This document shows, piece after piece, positions 8,680 through 17,774 of a stretch of DNA of 45,431 nt (position 1 is its first letter; every line of letters starts with the position of its first letter). The stretch lies in NCBI GenBank assembly GCA_017613535.1, contig JAGADO010000076.1, positions 1-45,431 on the forward strand. The letters are read 5' to 3'. The position numbers were made by a program, and so were the translations under genes. This DNA is from Clostridia bacterium (lineage in GTDB: Bacteria > Bacillota > Clostridia > UBA1212 > UBA1255). The notes under the pieces are model-generated. The model was not told the DNA's origin. It worked only from the letters and a program-made list of their open reading frames with translations, and did not search any database.

Positions 8680-9834
8680 ATGTCCGGATACAGAAAAAAT
8701 AACGGATCGGACTCCGGGAATACCGGTAATAATAAAAGAAAGCTCATATTTATCGCAGCGTGCGGCGCGGTCCTTGTCGTGCTTATAGCGCTTATTTCTG
8801 TTTTTATCATCGGGTGCTCGGCAAAGAATAAAAAAAGCGGTGTGGATAAAGGCAAGGCTGTTATGACGGTGGACGGTACCGTCATTTACGAAAATCAGTT
8901 CAGATTTTTCGCGTCGCTCGTACTTAATCAGGAGAATACCGTTTATACGCTGCTCACGGAGGACAATATCGACGCGAACGCGACCGTTAAGAATTCCGTG
9001 GTGAATTTTGCGAAAGAGTACATCTTCCGCCTGCGCGAATGCGGATCGGCAGGTCTCTCTCTTACAGAAGAAGAGAAGAACCAGGTGCTCGACAGCATTA
9101 AAAACGAATACGAACAGTTTAAGACCGTTGACGGTAAAACATACGAGGGCGACAGCTTTTACGAGTACTATTACGGCCTTACGGAAGATCAGTATACGGG
9201 CTTCTGGCTCGACTGGGCACTTATAGAGAAGTACAATACTCTGGCAGAGGATCAGGCAGACGTCTCGGAAGAGAACCAGCGGGCCGCTTACGATTTCTTT
9301 GAGACATACCTGTACGGCAGAGAAATAACCGTCATTTCCCTATCGCTTAAAGGGAAGAGCGAAGACGGAAAGACGATCGTTCTTACGCTCGCGAGAGAAC
9401 TTAAAGAGCAGATCGAAAACGGTGCGGATATGACCGGGCTCGTACGGAAACATTGCGACGACGAGGCTCTTAAAGAGACGGAAGGGAAAGTAACGGTCAC
9501 GTCCATAATGAACGAATACTTCCCCGAACTGTACGACTGGTCTATAAACGCCCCGGAAGGAACGGTAGAAGTTATCGTCAGCGACGAAGCGGTATACGTG
9601 GCGAAAGCCGGACCGGAACAGAATTACGAATCTATGAAAAACAGCGAACTTATGCTGGAATGGACGAGGATGTACGTTGTCGACCGCCAGATCGACGAGC
9701 TCGTTAATTCCGGTAAGTACAGCTTTTCGATAAACGACGGTGTTTACAATACGATTGACCTTAGCGAGATGATTGAGAATTCTCTCAAAAGCTGGCGTTC
9801 TTATTACGCGCAGCTGGAGGCCGGGGATCTCTGA
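8680..9834 (+). CDS. Secreted or membrane-anchored foldase-like protein (SurA/PrsA-type N-domain)
   Basis: A 384-residue extracytoplasmic protein. A 20-residue hydrophilic N-terminus precedes one membrane segment at about 22-45 ending in FIIGCSAKNKK, which is lipobox-like, although the n-region is long for a lipoprotein. The rest is helical and charged, with the VDGTVIYENQFRFF start typical of SurA/PrsA chaperone domains, an acidic linker, and a divergent parvulin-like region after residue 200. A clear prolyl isomerase active site is not visible, so chaperone or foldase function is inference. AAGGAGG precedes the ATG. The stop overlaps the next start (TGATG), coupling it to the SpoIID-domain protein. 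Confidence 0.75.
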   Translation: MSGYRKNNGSDSGNTGNNKRKLIFIAACGAVLVVLIALISVFIIGCSAKNKKSGVDKGKAVMTVDGTVIYENQFRFFASLVLNQENTVYTLLTEDNIDANATVKNSVVNFAKEYIFRLRECGSAGLSLTEEEKNQVLDSIKNEYEQFKTVDGKTYEGDSFYEYYYGLTEDQYTGFWLDWALIEKYNTLAEDQADVSEENQRAAYDFFETYLYGREITVISLSLKGKSEDGKTIVLTLARELKEQIENGADMTGLVRKHCDDEALKETEGKVTVTSIMNEYFPELYDWSINAPEGTVEVIVSDEAVYVAKAGPEQNYESMKNSELMLEWTRMYVVDRQIDELVNSGKYSFSINDGVYNTIDLSEMIENSLKSWRSYYAQLEAGDL

Positions 9835-11846
9835 TGCATAGAAGACGGATCACTGTAATCGCAATAATTCTATCGGTCTCGCTGGCGGCTCTGTTTTTTG
9901 CGTTCCCGCACGCCGGTCTTGCGGGCAGGGCCGGCAGTGTTCTTTTTGCTGCCGAAAATACAACTCCCGAAGGCGAAACAGTTACCGAAACGCCTGCCGC
10001 AACTGATGATTCCGCCGCCACACCGGGCGCATCTCCTGAAATTCCGGCTGAAACTTCCGCTCCCGAAACGGAACCTGCGGATACAACGCCTACCGAACCT
10101 GTAACGGAACCTACAGACGAACCCACCGAAGTACCGACCGAAGAGCCGACCGAAGTTCCCACTGAAGTCCCCACCGAAACGCCTACTCCGGAACCTACTC
10201 CCGACCCTCTCCCTTCCGTCGAGCCTCACGTAAACACCGTCCGCATCGGACTTAAATTCGACAGAAGCGCGCTCGACGTCGTTACGACAGGCTCCGACAC
10301 AGGAGGCACGATCGGTATCGTTAAAAACAATAAAGATTACTATCCCGTGCTCACTTTCGGAACGGGAGATTCGGTGGCAATGAGAGCCGATTCAGGTTAC
10401 CACATCGTCGTTACGCCTCCCATGCCTGACGTCGAAACGGCACGAACGGAGATGCTCAGGATCAAAACGCTTATGGACGGAGCAGGCACGTCAATGCTGT
10501 ACATTTACGACGGCTCGTCGTGGTACATCGGCGCAGGTTTCTACACGTCATCACCCGCTCCCGGAGTGCCTGACGTAAACGGCTCGGACAAATACACCGT
10601 GCTCTCGGAAAGATTGTCCGGGGCCGGATACACATTGTCCGCCTTATCGGTGAGGAACAACGCCGTTAAAGTTTATATAAACAGCTCTCCCGTGATGATA
10701 CTGAACGTATCGGACAGCACGAATAAAGTACGCGTAACTCCCCTTCCCGCCGAAAACGAAGATGTATTGCCGGCACTCCTGAAACTGAGCGCTGCGCGAT
10801 ACCGCGGATATTTCGACGTACACAGATACCAGGGCGGAAAACTTGTCCTCGTAAACGACGTAGACGTGGAAGACTATACTTTAAGCGTTGTCCCGGCAGA
10901 AATGATCTCGGGCAGCGCGTCCAGCTGGTCGTGGCGAAAAGAAGGCCTCAAGGCGCAGGCGATCCTTTCACGCACTTCGGCATATACGTACGTGATCAGC
11001 GGTAAAATGACGCAGTACGGATTCCATATGGACGACACCACGAATTACCAGGTCTACGGCGGATATACAAACTCATCAGGCGAGCCGGGCGAAACGAATA
11101 ACACGACGATGGCTACGCGTGAGACCGCGGGACTCGTGCTTTCATATAAAGGCAGCATAGTCGAAGAAGTGTTCTATCACAGCAACAGCGGAGGATACAC
11201 CGAATCGCCCGATGCCGTCTGGGGCGGAGAGCAGGAAATATTCGTTGCCATTCCCGACCCGTGGACCGTCCCCGCATTATGGACCAGAGAATACACCGGC
11301 CAGACGCTCAACACGAGAATCGTCAGCTATATATCCAACCAGAAAGGCATCGATCTGGGCACGCTTAAATACCTGAACGTCGTCAGCAGGACCGAATCCG
11401 GAAGAGCCGTCGAAATGAAATTCGAAGGCACTAAAAACGACGCCGTTGTTAAGATACAGCAGACCAGACTGAGCATAAACGTGCGCGGCCAAAGATTTAT
11501 ATTCGACGTTGACGAAACGCTTAAGATCGAATATCAGAGCGACAGCCGCGATACGGCGCTTTCGGACCGGGCAAGGAAATACCTCGAAGGTAATGTTTAT
11601 TCCACTGCGTTCCTGCCCGATATGTACGCGGTCAGGGGCAATGACGGCTATACGTACGAGCGCATTCGCATCCGCGGCGCGTCCGATCCGAAGCAGATCA
11701 TGATCCGCGGTGAAGGCACCGGGCACGGCGTCGGAATGAGCCAGGACGGTGCGGAGGCAATGAGCAAGGCCGGAAAGACGTTCGAGGAGATAATTCTGTT
11801 CTACATCCCGAAAGTGCAGATCACCGACGTAAGCACACTTTTATAA
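9834..11846 (+). CDS. Secreted SpoIID/LytB-domain protein with Pro/Thr/Glu-rich linker
   Basis: A 670-residue exported protein. The signal peptide ([20 protein letters not shown]) is followed by a low-complexity linker at about 38-130 made of PTE repeats such as [10 protein letters not shown], which probably spans the cell wall. Residues about 340-500 are the SpoIID domain: [13 protein letters not shown] contains the glutamate aligned with the SpoIID catalytic residue, and [19 protein letters not shown] and [11 protein letters not shown] are family motifs. SpoIID proteins are lytic transglycosylases that cut denuded glycan in sporulation. LytB-type relatives act more generally, so a strict sporulation role is not proven. 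It is translationally coupled to the foldase-like gene upstream. Confidence 0.88.
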   Translation: MHRRRITVIAIILSVSLAALFFAFPHAGLAGRAGSVLFAAENTTPEGETVTETPAATDDSAATPGASPEIPAETSAPETEPADTTPTEPVTEPTDEPTEVPTEEPTEVPTEVPTETPTPEPTPDPLPSVEPHVNTVRIGLKFDRSALDVVTTGSDTGGTIGIVKNNKDYYPVLTFGTGDSVAMRADSGYHIVVTPPMPDVETARTEMLRIKTLMDGAGTSMLYIYDGSSWYIGAGFYTSSPAPGVPDVNGSDKYTVLSERLSGAGYTLSALSVRNNAVKVYINSSPVMILNVSDSTNKVRVTPLPAENEDVLPALLKLSAARYRGYFDVHRYQGGKLVLVNDVDVEDYTLSVVPAEMISGSASSWSWRKEGLKAQAILSRTSAYTYVISGKMTQYGFHMDDTTNYQVYGGYTNSSGEPGETNNTTMATRETAGLVLSYKGSIVEEVFYHSNSGGYTESPDAVWGGEQEIFVAIPDPWTVPALWTREYTGQTLNTRIVSYISNQKGIDLGTLKYLNVVSRTESGRAVEMKFEGTKNDAVVKIQQTRLSINVRGQRFIFDVDETLKIEYQSDSRDTALSDRARKYLEGNVYSTAFLPDMYAVRGNDGYTYERIRIRGASDPKQIMIRGEGTGHGVGMSQDGAEAMSKAGKTFEEIILFYIPKVQITDVSTLL

Positions 11847-11868
11847 CGCGTCAAGGAGTTTTTTTGAA

Positions 11869-12981
11869 TTGAAGCTTCACGATTTTTATTACGAACTGCC
11901 GCCTGAACTTATTGCCCAGACGCCGCTGAAAGACAGGAGCGCATCCAGACTGCTCGTGCTGAACAAGCAGACGGGAGAGCTTGCCGACCGCCGTTTCACT
12001 GATATAAAAGAATTTATTGCCCCCGGCGACTGCCTGGTGCTCAACGATACGAGAGTCATCCCCGCGAGGCTCCTGGGCGTTAAAAACCCTACCGGAAGCC
12101 CCATCGAATTCGTGCTGCTCCACAGGCTCGGAGAAACCGACCTGGCCGGTAAAAACTACCCTCCTGCGAAATATCCCGAACTGCCTGACAGCTGCTTCTG
12201 GGAGGTCATTCTGCGCCCCGGAAAGAAAGCACGCCCCGGAACCGTTTTCGACTTCGGGGACGCCGAAACAGCGCAGGAACTGATGGCATCTCCCCTGCTG
12301 AGGGCTGAAGTGCTCGAAGTCGCAGACGGCGGAAACCGCATCGTGCGGTTCAATTTTAAAGGAGCGTTCGAAGAGATACTTGACCGCGTCGGTATCGTGC
12401 CTCTGCCGCCGTACATCAAAGAAAAACTTGACGATCCCGAGAGATACCAGACTGTGTATTCGCGGGAAAACGGTTCCGCCGCTGCGCCTACGGCCGGGCT
12501 TCATTTCACGAACGAGCTTCTGGACGATCTGCGGGCAAACAACGTTAAAACGGTATTCGTTACGCTCCACGTCGGTCTCGGAACGTTCAGGCCGGTCAAG
12601 GAGGAAAATATCGAGGATCATCTGATGCATTCAGAGTACTTCGAAGTCTCGCCCGAGGCCGCGAAGGAGATCAACGCAGCTAAAGTGAGGGGCAATCGCG
12701 TTATTGCCGTCGGTACGACGTCGTGCCGCGTGCTCGAGACTGCCGCTGACGAAAACGGCGTTATGCGCGCATGTTCCGGCTGGACAGATATTTATATTTA
12801 TCCCGGCTACAGGTTCAAAATGCTCGATGCGCTGATAACGAATTTCCACCTGCCCGAGTCTACGCTCCTCATGCTGGTGAGCAGCCTCGCAGGGCGGGAA
12901 AACATACTTGCCGCGTATAAGCACGCGATCGAAGAAAAATACAGATTCTTCTCGTTCGGAGACGCGATGTACATATGTTAA
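11869..12981 (+). CDS. queA: S-adenosylmethionine:tRNA ribosyltransferase-isomerase
   Basis: Adds the ribosyl moiety of AdoMet to 7-aminomethyl-7-deazaguanine in tRNA, forming epoxyqueuosine. The 370-residue protein begins at TTG 11869, ten bases after AAGGAG; no ATG lies nearby. Family motifs are [67 protein letters not shown] and [12 protein letters not shown]. It is longer than the usual 340-350 because of an insert near residues 90-110 ([13 protein letters not shown]). It precedes tgt, the enzyme acting earlier in the same tRNA modification, although a 236-base gap with a large palindrome separates them. Confidence 0.96.
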   Translation: MKLHDFYYELPPELIAQTPLKDRSASRLLVLNKQTGELADRRFTDIKEFIAPGDCLVLNDTRVIPARLLGVKNPTGSPIEFVLLHRLGETDLAGKNYPPAKYPELPDSCFWEVILRPGKKARPGTVFDFGDAETAQELMASPLLRAEVLEVADGGNRIVRFNFKGAFEEILDRVGIVPLPPYIKEKLDDPERYQTVYSRENGSAAAPTAGLHFTNELLDDLRANNVKTVFVTLHVGLGTFRPVKEENIEDHLMHSEYFEVSPEAAKEINAAKVRGNRVIAVGTTSCRVLETAADENGVMRACSGWTDIYIYPGYRFKMLDALITNFHLPESTLLMLVSSLAGRENILAAYKHAIEEKYRFFSFGDAMYIC

Positions 12982-12990
12982 GCTGAAAAT

Positions 12991-13027
12991 GGGAAATGGA
13001 AAGTGGCAAATGGCAAATTGCAAATGG
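12991..13027 (+). repeat. Left array of 7-bp repeats (GGCAAAT type)
   Basis: Five heptamers in a row: GGGAAAT, GGAAAGT, GGCAAAT, GGCAAAT, TGCAAAT, then GG. They are the reverse complement of the right-hand array at 13148-13200. Bases 13001-13016 are a perfect 16-bp inverted match to 13185-13200. Confidence 0.9.
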
Positions 13028-13147
13028 AATGTTCCTCTTTTGACCGGCGAAGCCGAGTAGACAGTTTAGAATTTCGTTTGACCGAAATGCGGACCTTCAG
13101 GAGTTACCGCATTAGACCCGAAATTCGTACTGTCACTCGGTTCGCCC

Positions 13148-13200
13148 ATTTGCCACTTGCCACTTGCCATTTGCCACTTGCCACTTGCCATTTGCCACTT
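13148..13200 (+). repeat. Right array of 7-bp repeats (AYTTGCC)
   Basis: Seven complete heptamers in the order ATTTGCC, ACTTGCC, ACTTGCC, ATTTGCC, ACTTGCC, ACTTGCC, ATTTGCC, followed by ACTT. The third-order pattern gives a superimposed 21-bp period. It ends 17 bases before the tgt start and 4 bases before the tgt ribosome-binding site AAGGAG. Confidence 0.95.
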
Positions 13201-13202
13201 AA

Positions 13203-14360
<1,158 letters not shown>

Positions 14361-14383
14361 ATCCCGCTTAATAGGAGGAAATT

Positions 14384-14824
14384 ATGAACAATTTTAAGAA
14401 GAACTTACTGAAAGCTTCTCTCGGTCTTTCCACACTCGCAGGCACTATGCTCGGCGGCGCGTCCGTATTCGCAGAAGGTGAATCCGGAACAGAGCAGGCT
14501 ACGGCAGAAGCATCGTCCAATGCCGCTAACAACGGCGGCGGCTTCCCGATGTGGATCATCCTGATCATTTACATTGCCGTTTTCGTGCTGATTGGCTACT
14601 TCCTCATCTTCAGACCGCAGAAAAAGCGCAAGAAGGAAGAAGAAGAGATGCGCGCTAACCTTACGCTGGGCAGCGAAGTCACGACCATCGGCGGGATCAC
14701 CGGAAAAGTTGTCAGCATCAAGGACGATAACATAACGATCGAAACGTCGCTTGACCGCACGCTCTTCGAAGTCAAGAACTGGGCGATCCGCGACATTAAA
14801 AAGCTGGAGACAGACGATAAATAA
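14384..14824 (+). CDS. yajC: YajC-family preprotein translocase accessory subunit
   Basis: Small membrane protein of the SecDF-YajC complex that assists Sec export. The 146 residues include one membrane helix at about 55-78 (MWIILIIYIAVFVLIGYFLI), directly followed by the signature FRPQKKRKKEEEEM and the domain LTLGSEVTTIGGITGKV. It is longer than usual because of an additional N-terminal hydrophobic stretch ending ASVFAEG that looks like a cleavable signal peptide, plus an Ala/Ser/Asn spacer. AGGAGG lies upstream of the ATG. The position after tgt matches many bacteria; secD and secF are not adjacent here. Confidence 0.93.
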   Translation: MNNFKKNLLKASLGLSTLAGTMLGGASVFAEGESGTEQATAEASSNAANNGGGFPMWIILIIYIAVFVLIGYFLIFRPQKKRKKEEEEMRANLTLGSEVTTIGGITGKVVSIKDDNITIETSLDRTLFEVKNWAIRDIKKLETDDK

Positions 14825-14875
14825 AAGCCCTGCATTTTTGAAGACGGGGTCTGATCAGACAGGGGTGTCATCATT

Positions 14876-16108
14876 ATGCTGAACAAAACAGAAAAAACCG
14901 TAAATCTGGCATTCATAGGTCTGGGACAACGCGGCCCGTACCTTGTCGCGATGGTGCTCGACACCATGCCGGACGTTAACGTTACGGCAATATGCGACGT
15001 TTATCAGGACAGGCTCGACAGCGCTTCTGAAATGATATTCGGAAAGCGCGGCGTACGTCCTTACGTCACCACAGACTATACGGAGCTGCTCACCCGCTCC
15101 GACGTTGACTGCCTGATCATTTCGTCTTCGTGGCACACACATATTCCGATCTGCATCGAAGCGATGAACGCCGGAAAACCTGTTGCCAGCGAAGTCGGCG
15201 GCGCGTACGACATAGAGCAGTGCTGGGAGCTTGTCCGCACGCACGAACGCACACGCGTACCGATCATGCTGCTTGAAAACTGCTGCTACGGGCGCGAAGA
15301 GATGACCGTCCTTAATATGGTGAAACAAGGCATTTTCGGCGAGCTCGTTCACGCGGAAGGCGGATATCAGCACGACCTCAGAGACGAGGTATCGCTCGGC
15401 CACGAGATCCGCCACTACCGTCTCGATGAATATATGCACAGAAACGGCGAGATATACCCCACTCACGAACTCGGCCCGATAGCCAAGTGGCTCGATATTA
15501 ACAAGGGCAACAGAATGCTCTGCCTCACCTCGATGGCTTCAAAGGCACGCGGCCTCAACGACTGGATCAAAAATCACAGGGGCAATGAATTCGAGAACGC
15601 AGACTTCCATTTCACCCAGGGCGACGTCGTAACCACGATGATCAAATGTGCCCGCGGCGAAACGATCGTGCTGACCCACGACACCACTCTCCCCCGCCCG
15701 TATTCGCGCGGAGGCAGACTCCAGGGAACGAGAGGCATCTGGTCCGAGGATAAGCACGGCGTTAATATCGAGGGGCGCACGATCTCCCACTCCTGGGCGC
15801 ACGACTGGGAAGACCTCAGCGTTTACTATGATGAATTCGAGCCGGAACTCTGGAAAAAATACCGCGAAAACGGAGTCGTGGCAGGTCACGACGGAATAGA
15901 TTACCTGGTGTTCAGAGCGCTCATCGAAAGCCTTGTCGACGATCATCCGGTACCGATCGACGTATACGACATGGCATCGTGGATGGCTGTGACGGCACTC
16001 TCCGAGCAGTCGATCGCCATGGGCAGCATGCCTGTGCCGATCCCGGACTTCACATGCGGAAAATGGGTCCGCAGAAGCAGCAGACCCACGTGGAAATACG
16101 ATCTCTGA
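14876..16108 (+). CDS. Gfo/Idh/MocA-family NAD-dependent oxidoreductase, GH109-like
   Basis: A 410-residue cytoplasmic protein. The N-terminal Rossmann fold (VNLAFIGLGQRGPYL, then AICDVYQDR) binds NAD(P), and SSSWHTHIPICIEAMNAGKPVASEV is the conserved dinucleotide-fold region. The C-terminal part carries MLLENCCYGREEM, GELVHAEGGYQHDL and YPTHELGPIAKWL, which resemble the NAD-dependent alpha-N-acetylgalactosaminidases of family GH109. There is no Tat or signal peptide, so it would act on sugars in the cytoplasm. Substrate remains inference. It is convergent with the lipid kinase gene, with 48 bases between them. Confidence 0.82.
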   Translation: MLNKTEKTVNLAFIGLGQRGPYLVAMVLDTMPDVNVTAICDVYQDRLDSASEMIFGKRGVRPYVTTDYTELLTRSDVDCLIISSSWHTHIPICIEAMNAGKPVASEVGGAYDIEQCWELVRTHERTRVPIMLLENCCYGREEMTVLNMVKQGIFGELVHAEGGYQHDLRDEVSLGHEIRHYRLDEYMHRNGEIYPTHELGPIAKWLDINKGNRMLCLTSMASKARGLNDWIKNHRGNEFENADFHFTQGDVVTTMIKCARGETIVLTHDTTLPRPYSRGGRLQGTRGIWSEDKHGVNIEGRTISHSWAHDWEDLSVYYDEFEPELWKKYRENGVVAGHDGIDYLVFRALIESLVDDHPVPIDVYDMASWMAVTALSEQSIAMGSMPVPIPDFTCGKWVRRSSRPTWKYDL

Positions 16109-16156
16109 TATGACGGTTATTCAGGGTAAATGATCCCGGAAGTTTTTACCGGTCGG

Positions 16157-17182
16157 TCAATGCTCCGGTACGGCTCCTTCCGGAACTATGAAGCAAAACT
16201 GATCTTTAACGGCGGCGATGTCGATAGCGCGGAAGCGTTCGATCTCGCCGTCAATGCATATATCGGTCTCTCCGGCCGATTCGAAGCGGACGGAGCTGCA
16301 TTTTCTGAAATAAAGTATCTTATCGGCAAGCGGCGTACCGAGGAGCTTGCCCTTTTTATACTTTCCGACTATCGAAATGAATTTGAGCCTTCCGAGAGGA
16401 TTGACGAGAATAACGTCAAGCTTTCCGTCGTTCGTATCGGCTTCGGATGCTGCGTAGAATCCGCCTCCGCAGTAGGCGCCGTTTGCCGCAAGCGCGAGCA
16501 GGAATTTTCCTTCCCGCACTTCCCCGTCATCAAACGTAACCTTCAGTTCGGTATGAGGAAGCTTTACGAGCGTGAGCGCAACGCCGATCGGATACGCAAA
16601 CGTTTTATTCATCAGCGGGCGGCCCCTTAATTCATTGACCTTAACGACCGTCTGGCAGTCGAAACCGATGTTGAACATATTAGCGCCGTACGCCGAATGA
16701 GGTTTACCCTCCTCGGCGTAAGAATCGTGGCTGAAAGCACAACTCATAAGATCGGTAAAACGGGTATTGCCCCTGAGCTGCCGCTCGATATCCAGGAAAT
16801 CAGACGCCCTGCCGAAATTGCGCAGAAAATCATTTCCCGTGCCGACCGGAAGCACTCCGACGGCGACCCTGCCCCTTCTCATCTCTTCCGGAAGCTTCAT
16901 GAACGCACTCGCCGATTCGAGCACGGTTCCGTCTCCACCGGCAAAATAAAATCTGAGTTCCGGCATTTTTCCGTGGTCGTTCGCATATTTCTCCGCGTTT
17001 TCTTTAACGGTACGGATAAGGAAATCTTCTCCGTCGCCCGCACGTACGGTTTCATAAAGCGTATACTCGATCCCGCATTTACCGCAGCCTGAAACGATGC
17101 TTTCAAGAAGCTTTTTCTGTTCCCTGCGCGTGCCTGCGTTCGGATTAACAACAAAATAGTATTTAACGGCTTGATCGTCCAT
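16157..17182 (-). CDS. Diacylglycerol kinase-family lipid kinase
   Basis: A 341-residue member of the DagK/YegS/LCB5 fold, which uses ATP to phosphorylate diacylglycerol or related lipids. It shows FVVNPNAGTRREQK at the start, the nucleotide-binding FAGGDGTVLES, and VGVLPVGTGNDFLRNFG. The C-terminal beta-sandwich has YCGGGFYAASEADTNDGKLDVILV, typical of the family. The start is ATG at 17182-17180, preceded by GGGGGA; the longer upstream frame lacks a ribosome-binding site and overlaps the promoter. It has a strong promoter that shares its -35 region with the divergent zapA. DgkB versus a broader lipid kinase cannot be separated here. Confidence 0.9.
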   Translation of the reverse strand: MDDQAVKYYFVVNPNAGTRREQKKLLESIVSGCGKCGIEYTLYETVRAGDGEDFLIRTVKENAEKYANDHGKMPELRFYFAGGDGTVLESASAFMKLPEEMRRGRVAVGVLPVGTGNDFLRNFGRASDFLDIERQLRGNTRFTDLMSCAFSHDSYAEEGKPHSAYGANMFNIGFDCQTVVKVNELRGRPLMNKTFAYPIGVALTLVKLPHTELKVTFDDGEVREGKFLLALAANGAYCGGGFYAASEADTNDGKLDVILVNPLGRLKFISIVGKYKKGKLLGTPLADKILYFRKCSSVRFESAGETDICIDGEIERFRAIDIAAVKDQFCFIVPEGAVPEH

Positions 17183-17245
17183 TATTATCCCCCGAGCCAA
17201 GTAGAGATGATCAGGCAGTCGCAAACTGCCCTTTTTTACTCGCAA

Positions 17246-17275
17246 ATTATAGCATAACACGACGGGAATTGACAA
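17246..17275 (-). promoter_or_regulatory. Promoter of the lipid kinase gene
   Basis: On the minus strand, TTGTCA (17275-17270), an 18-bp spacer and a consensus TATAAT (17251-17246). Its -35 box overlaps that of the divergent zapA promoter. Confidence 0.75.
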
Positions 17276-17298
17276 TCCCGCCTTTTTTTTGTTAAAAT
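17269..17298 (+). promoter_or_regulatory. Promoter of zapA
   Basis: A consensus TTGACA (17269-17274), an 18-bp spacer and TAAAAT (17293-17298). The shared core GGGAATTGACAATCCC is nearly palindromic and holds the -35 boxes of both divergent promoters. Confidence 0.7.
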
Positions 17299-17351
17299 GA
17301 CATTGCCGAAACGTTTGAAGGCAATTTGTGCACGAAGGGATCGCGGTATCG

Positions 17352-17708
17352 ATGGCAGAAAAGAACAAAATTACGCTCAGCATTGGCGGTAAAAATTATA
17401 CGCTCGTCCACGATGAGACTGATGACTATATGAAGCGGATCGAGCATTATCTTAACGCAAAGATCGAAACTGCCGGTAAAGCGGGAATACAGCTCGGAGA
17501 GCAGACGGCCCTCATTATGGCGTCCATATCGGTGATCGACGAACTGTTCAAAACACAGAAAAATTTCAATACGCTTAAAAACGAGATCCGCCGCATTATG
17601 GACGAGTACGATAAACTGAAGGCCGAAAAACTTCTGCTCGAAGAAACGCTCGCCGACGCGGATAAGAAGATCGAGTCCCTTTCGTCACAGCTCATCGAAC
17701 GCAAGTGA
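17352..17708 (+). CDS. zapA: ZapA-family cell division protein
   Basis: A 118-residue cytoplasmic protein that bundles FtsZ filaments at the division site. The N-terminal ZapA globular domain (KITLSIGGKNYTLVHDETDDYMKRI) is followed by ALIMASISVIDELF and a long coiled coil to the end, rich in Lys/Glu/Leu. ATG 17352 was chosen over GTG 17328: a GAAGGGA element lies about 12 bases upstream and the domain begins at once. It is transcribed divergently from the lipid kinase gene and followed, after 66 bases, by the U32 gene. ZapA next to U32 peptidase genes is a common Firmicutes arrangement. Confidence 0.9.
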   Translation: MAEKNKITLSIGGKNYTLVHDETDDYMKRIEHYLNAKIETAGKAGIQLGEQTALIMASISVIDELFKTQKNFNTLKNEIRRIMDEYDKLKAEKLLLEETLADADKKIESLSSQLIERK

Positions 17709-17774
17709 TCTGCGCAGTACGGAAGAGGCATTTTACCGGTCTGATTCAAACGGCGCTTTGCATGGCGCGCTGAA

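Larger units (their letters stand above)
12991..13200. repeat. 210-bp palindromic element between queA and tgt (MITE-like or structured RNA)
   Basis: Two inverted heptamer arrays form the outer arms. Inside, GGCGAAGCCGAGTAGACAG (13046-13064) pairs imperfectly with CTGTCACTCGGTTCGCC (13130-13146), and ATGCGG (13087-13092) pairs with CCGCAT (13107-13112) at the tip. Bases 13028-13045 bulge from the left arm. No convincing reading frame or target-site duplication was seen. It fills almost the entire queA-tgt gap and would be transcribed as one long hairpin if the genes are cotranscribed. Confidence 0.85.

Noticed and set aside
10110-10215. Short repeated units resembling a tandem repeat or CRISPR-like array
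   Set aside because: They encode the Pro/Thr/Glu linker of the SpoIID-domain protein. There are no conserved repeats with unique spacers, so it is coding low complexity.
14849-14860. 12-bp palindrome GTCTGATCAGAC before the GH109-like gene
   Set aside because: It is short, contains no T-run and has no second copy in the vicinity, so an operator call is unsupported.
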